This document shows, piece by piece, positions 59,439 through 64,000 of a stretch of DNA of 64,000 nucleotides. The notes beneath the pieces were generated by a model. That model saw only the letters and a list, made by a program, of their open reading frames with translations. It searched no databases and was not told where the DNA came from. The position numbers were made by a program, and so were the translations under genes. Origin of the DNA: Chondrosia reniformis (Eukaryota; Porifera; Demospongiae; Chondrillida; Chondrillidae). Every line of letters starts with the position of its first letter. Positions within the stretch are counted from its first letter, which is position 1. The stretch lies in assembly GCA_947172415.1 (NCBI GenBank), contig OX359190.1, forward strand, positions 8,308,001 to 8,372,000, read 5' to 3'.

Positions 59439-59730
59439 TTTTGTGACTGTTATGAAGGTAATGTACCTGTTGATTTTCACTGCAGTATAAAATGCCAAGT
59501 TTCAAATCTATACCAAGTTAAACTCTTTTATAGAAGATTCTATAGCTATATATAGGTATATATATACGTATATATATTAACTGTTTTTATATATTTAGCC
59601 AGGCATCCTTATTATGTACTAAGTAGAGGTAAGCTCTTGCTAGTGATTATACGGAATTTTCTAGGAAAGCGTGGGCAAATGAGGGGAGGAGTTAAGGCTT
59701 CATGGAGGATATACTATATATAGTGTAAGT
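59439..59730 (-). promoter_or_regulatory. promoter of gene 10
   Basis: The TATA box TATAAAAG is at 59525-59532. The conserved block with GCGTGGGC lies at about 59669. Confidence 0.75.
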
Positions 59731-62700
59731 TACAAAATACCATAGAAATTAGTACCTAATTGATAATATAGAATTTAAAAACCCTCCTGGGAGCCATTAT
59801 ATAAATTGCGCCTTATTTAGACATTTACATATTCAGAAAGATTATTACATATGTACGTATAACAAATGTACAGTATTGCCCTAAATTACAGTATATCTAT
59901 ATAGCCACTGCTGATAAACCTCTAATAACAATGTGTAAGACATATATAGATAAATCATATAAAGAACCCAGCAGTTGATTTCTTAAAACTAGAATACCTA
60001 GAACCCAAATTTGCCTGGTGCAACCTACTTTTGTTAGATACTTAAACTTTACAAAATACTTGCATATATATATTCATACATTCATTTATAGATAGTAATA
60101 ATGCTCTAGCCTATGGTGTCTTTATTTCACAACTAATCAGTTTTCGGGCTGTATACAGTTATGTAATATAGGGCTTATTAAACAAGGATATAACACTTAA
60201 ATTTAGCCTTTAAAACTTTCCTATTCCGTCAGCCTCTAGTTAGAGTTACTATAAGCTAGTTACTTACAAGCCATCACTCCCAGCCTAGCCTTGGGAGCCG
60301 AGTACATGTTACAGAGAGCACAGGGGGTCGAAGGGGCAACTCTAAGTCTGGGAGGAAAGTATGCAACTAAGAATTGGGAATTACTATGATCGCATAGTAA
60401 CTACCTGTATAGTCTACATGGTGTATCTCTTTCAGGATCGACATCTTTTACTTGTTTAACGAATCCAAGTGTTACAGGAGGTCACCAAGGTACATTTCAA
60501 ACGAACTCTTTTGTACTCGTTCCTTCAATAAATTTTACTTGTTCTGGTAATACAACCTCATTGAGATGGGAAGTGACTCAATTTGTTGGTACTCCTAATA
60601 CGCCTATAAGTAGCTAGTATGCTTGTGGTAGCCCATACTGTAACCCTGCCTTCAAGCGAACCGTTACTACTATAATACAAGACCTATATTTAAGGGTATA
60701 CCTATGTAATGTGTCCTATATATATGTTTCTTATATAAAATGTACTTGCATCTGATATATAATCTATTAAACCCCAAACATTAAATTTAACATGAACTAC
60801 ATTCCTTTCATTTCATCATGTGTCTTATAGTTAATACATCTCATTCAATGTTTTGGTACCAAAAGGTGTGTATAATATTGTCGTGGTAATTTACTAAATT
60901 GAAGTAGAAGGGTGCTGTTGAAAACAGAAGTATCTCTGAACTTGGTGCTTGTGTATGAGCCTGTCTTGGAAGTGTGTCCTTGTAGCCATAAGTGGTGAAG
61001 GCTTAATGAGACCCAGACAGTTGAGCTATGCACGTACCTGGGTGGATGGCCTGGTAGCCCCTTGCAAGTGGTGACTGTTTATATATGTCCATGTATAGTC
61101 CTGTGCACTGCATGGTTAGCATTTGTCTACACCTTAACTATATGTACATACGTACGTATATGTATATGTGTATGCATAGGTACTCTAGTAATAATAATAA
61201 TAATGACACCCCTAGATGTAGCATAAAGAGCCAAGGATTCACAAAAGATCAAGAAAGAGACAAAGACTCCCAGAGTCACTGAAGGATGAAATTCCCAGAA
61301 ACAGCTGTCTGGTCCAGCGGCAAAAGAAGACAGAGATGAGTGCTCTTACCAGGTTTAGTCCCCAATATATAGCCTTTTTTAATTTATTACAGAGTAGGCA
61401 TAGCATGTAGGAAAATGTTTACAAAGGTACCTCATGCAGACAAGCTCCTTTCTATATACATGCAGATAACCTGATATCTAAATTTAGTTTTAATATTGTT
61501 TTTCTTACCCATTTTAAAGAAATACCTATACTAGTGTTAATTAGTCTTAGTTCTAGAGGTATAATACAAATACAGTGCTCTCTATAGATTTGAGCTATAT
61601 AATTTGAACATATATGTATAGTATTCTCCATGTATCCAGTGACTCCCCTTAATAATATAAATTAATTTTCAGATCAATGTAATAATCAGAGGTACATATA
61701 TACATTTTATAACTGATTTAAGTTGCTTGAAGTAATGAAGGAACTTAAATTGCTGAAGCCATATTCAATGTGGTTTAAACTACAGAACCACTATTATTAG
61801 GAAATCAAATGTGCATTATGTTGACTCTCAAAAAAGCAAGCACTAAACTGAATCTATATATTTACCAGTCAATCAGGTTCTATAGAGCTGTATTAATATT
61901 AATTTCTATACATGAAGAGCTAACACTTTTCCACACAAAAACGACTGTATGTTTGCCAGCATATACGTACATCTAAATTGAATATTATTCCCACAATGAA
62001 GTTTAAAACTGTTCTCAAATTTAAAATTTCAATTGCAGTTAATGAAGAACATGTAAGTTGTTGTTGTGTTCTAAGTGGTGCTAAAATAGTGGCCTATATA
62101 TAGCTACAGGAGTTATAGCTAAGATAGATTATTCTAATTAGGATCTTAGCCATTATATGGATAAGAGCAAAATCGAATTGGCATCACACGGGCACCCAAT
62201 TGCAAGCAAAACTATATATATAAGACTACTGATATCAATCATACAGTCACACCTCTACATACTGAAAAGCATGGAGGGTGAGCTAATGTTTGATTTGGGG
62301 AACAAGGACTATACTGTTTTAAATAAGTATCAAGAGAAGGTTGATCTGTGCTTAGGGCAGAGAGGTATGACAAGGATAAAAGCACTGGCTAGAAGCTATG
62401 TGCATGGTGGACTGGTTTTGATAATGACATCAAGAGGTAGAGCTAGGACAGTCATTCTTGCCCGAGAGCCAAAAGCTCTCCTCCAGCAGTACCCCATGCA
62501 TCACCCATGGATATAGCCTACCAGACCTTGGGCCAGGATACATGTGGGCTTTGTTGGCCCCTTTCAGGGCAAATCTCACCCCTTAGCAGCGAGACTGAAA
62601 ATGGCCTCCCATCCAGTTAACCTCAAGTTAATTAAACAACTTTATGAAGACTATAATGGTATCAACCATGCATATTCATGTGCTTCATGCATCTTATAAA

Positions 62701-64000
62701 TTATCACTTCTAATTAAGCATACTATGAGAGCATCATTCAATAATGAATTTTTTCACAGAGAAAATTAGCTACACTACAGAATACTCGATCCACACTCCA
62801 CCAACTGTTACACAATCCAAAAAGGCATTTGAAGCAAGGAACTTAAAAATTGGCCCATGGGATGTAATAAACCACAGAACCACAAATAGGAAATCTTTAG
62901 GTCATTCTCATGCAAGTACATATGCATTTAGGAAATAACAATCTCCAGGGAATCATGATAAGTACGTATATATATACACTAAACTCATTCTGTATCTAAC
63001 TTTTTATATGGCTTTATTTGTGTTGGTAATATCTACAGCTATGTAGATCTGTTATCAAATTGTTGGACATATTTGGGCTCTCTTTAATTAGGTTTCTATC
63101 AGTTAAAGCTGATTTCACTTTAGTTGTGTTACAAATTGATATCATGAATTGATGACAATTTAAATTACTCATATATATATGCATAAAGAGATTAATACAT
63201 CTATATACACACACTCTATATAGCTGCTACTATAATAGAGAACTATAAATGTATACACATGCATTGTATTATGTTTCAGTTAAAAGAAAGGTATATAGTA
63301 GCAAAATGTTGTTTAATTATGTGTTCAGGATTTTCCAATTGTGTTATAAATCTTATCATAGGCTGGATTATTTATCATTGCAATTGGTTTGCATGGAACT
63401 GCATACGTATGGTCTCCATCGCCATTCTTCCTATATAATAATGTATAAAGGATGATGACAAATTATATGGGTTCATAAAAAGATTATACAAAATGCCAAG
63501 GAATTGGAGAGTGAATCAAGTCATTAATATGCATTATTGAAAGTGGGTTTTACCAAAATGCCTTATCACACAACTTGACCCACACGCTGAGCTAGTGCCA
63601 TAAATCATGTAAAGCACTCCTAGCCCACTTTGAATGATCTAGAGTGCCTTAACTGCTGGCCTTTTCATGTAAATCTGTTTTCCTGCAATCTGATTGGCTG
63701 ACTATACTGTTGTGCCCATTGCATAATCTGCAAGCCAATTGACTGACGTTTAAAAGTGCTTTTTATAAATTAAAGTACAGTGTACTCACAACAGTAACCT
63801 TGGGCCAGGATACATGTGAGCTTTGTTGGCCTCTTTCAGGGCAAGTCTCACCTCAACCTCAAATAAAACAATTTTATGAAGACTATAATTAATGGTATCA
63901 ACCATGCATATTCATGTGCACCTTATATATATCATAATTAAACATGCAAGCTAGCCCACTTTGAATGATATAGAGTGCCCTGCATGGCAGAACTGCTGGC
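59731..64000. repeat. diverged array unit right of gene 10
   Basis: Homologous in order to 4560-6300 and then to 13800-14830. It holds a short AAT run (61187-61204) and an inverted-repeat arm (62150-62960). It ends in a repeat of the gccttgcatggtagaactgc block at about 63640 and again at 63970. No intact gene is seen. A 119-codon frame at 62157-62516 is discussed in the findings. Confidence 0.55.
60436..60617 (+). pseudogene. orphan exon of a receptor-like extracellular protein
   Basis: After a good acceptor (ctctttcag) an open frame of 60 codons runs from TCG at 60438 to TAG at 60615-60617. It contains FTCLTNPSVTGG and INFTCSGNTTSLRW: two Cys about 35 residues apart with N-glycosylation sequons, in the style of Ig-like repeats in invertebrate surface receptors. 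Sibling units (about 5065-5100) lack roughly 350 bp here, so exon and part of its intron were inserted (about 60257-60610). The parent gene is not in the window. Confidence 0.5.

Noticed and set aside
1-64000. CRISPR array or bacterial operon
   Set aside because: Repeats are kilobase-scale segmental duplications with introns, TATA boxes and eukaryotic transposons; there is no short regularly spaced repeat-spacer pattern.

Overview
This window is eukaryotic and metazoan. It is AT-rich, with GT-AG introns, TATA-box promoters, many small transposon relics and the 3' end of a mitochondrial aspartate/glutamate carrier gene (aralar, SLC25A12/13 family) at the left edge. Base composition, frequent tacgtata-type motifs, short introns and the style of one stray receptor-like exon make a demosponge (Amphimedon-like) my best guess. 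That is inference, not proof.

The window is dominated by one tandem, segmentally duplicated locus. Ten intact single-exon genes, all on the minus strand, encode one family of about 196-201 aa secreted, very acidic, cysteine-rich proteins (genes 1-10, from left to right). I do not recognise the family. Every copy has the same signal peptide, 15 cysteines of which 12 form six CX6C pairs, a glutamate tract and dibasic KR/KKR sites. Four subclasses can be told apart by the N-terminus of the mature protein: alpha (genes 1, 5, 8, 9), beta (2, 10), gamma (3, 6) and delta (4, 7). Each gene has a TATA box 70-87 bp upstream of its ATG. About 100-150 bp further upstream lies a strongly conserved block with an EGR-type GCGTGGGC core.

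Layout: 1-3217 holds the last four aralar exons (plus strand, intact). The array unit appears to have been born inside aralar's penultimate-block intron: a relic of the cysteine-rich gene promoter lies at 1130-1345 in that intron, and the last three aralar exons were carried along in the duplication. They recur between genes 3/4, 4/5, 6/7 and 7/8. Three of these four copies are broken by a stop, a frameshift plus lost splice acceptor, or a lost stop codon. The fourth, between genes 6 and 7, is open but has no upstream exons and is bracketed by two oppositely oriented copies of one transposon. The other spacers (before gene 1, between 1/2, 2/3, 5/6, 8/9, 9/10 and after 10) are more diverged. 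They carry AAT microsatellites, hAT transposase and gag-like remnants, hairpin elements, a tRNA-like sequence and large inverted repeats.

Paralogous units act as internal empty-site controls, so several insertions can be proved from the window itself: a 402-bp TIR element at 11133-11534, a 136-bp element with an 11-bp target duplication and a hammerhead-ribozyme-like core at 26940-27075, a TA-flanked 489-bp element at 53349-53837, and a receptor-like exon fragment at about 60257-60617. Ten of ten cysteine-rich reading frames are open while the co-duplicated aralar exons decay. This argues that the secreted family is the part under selection.
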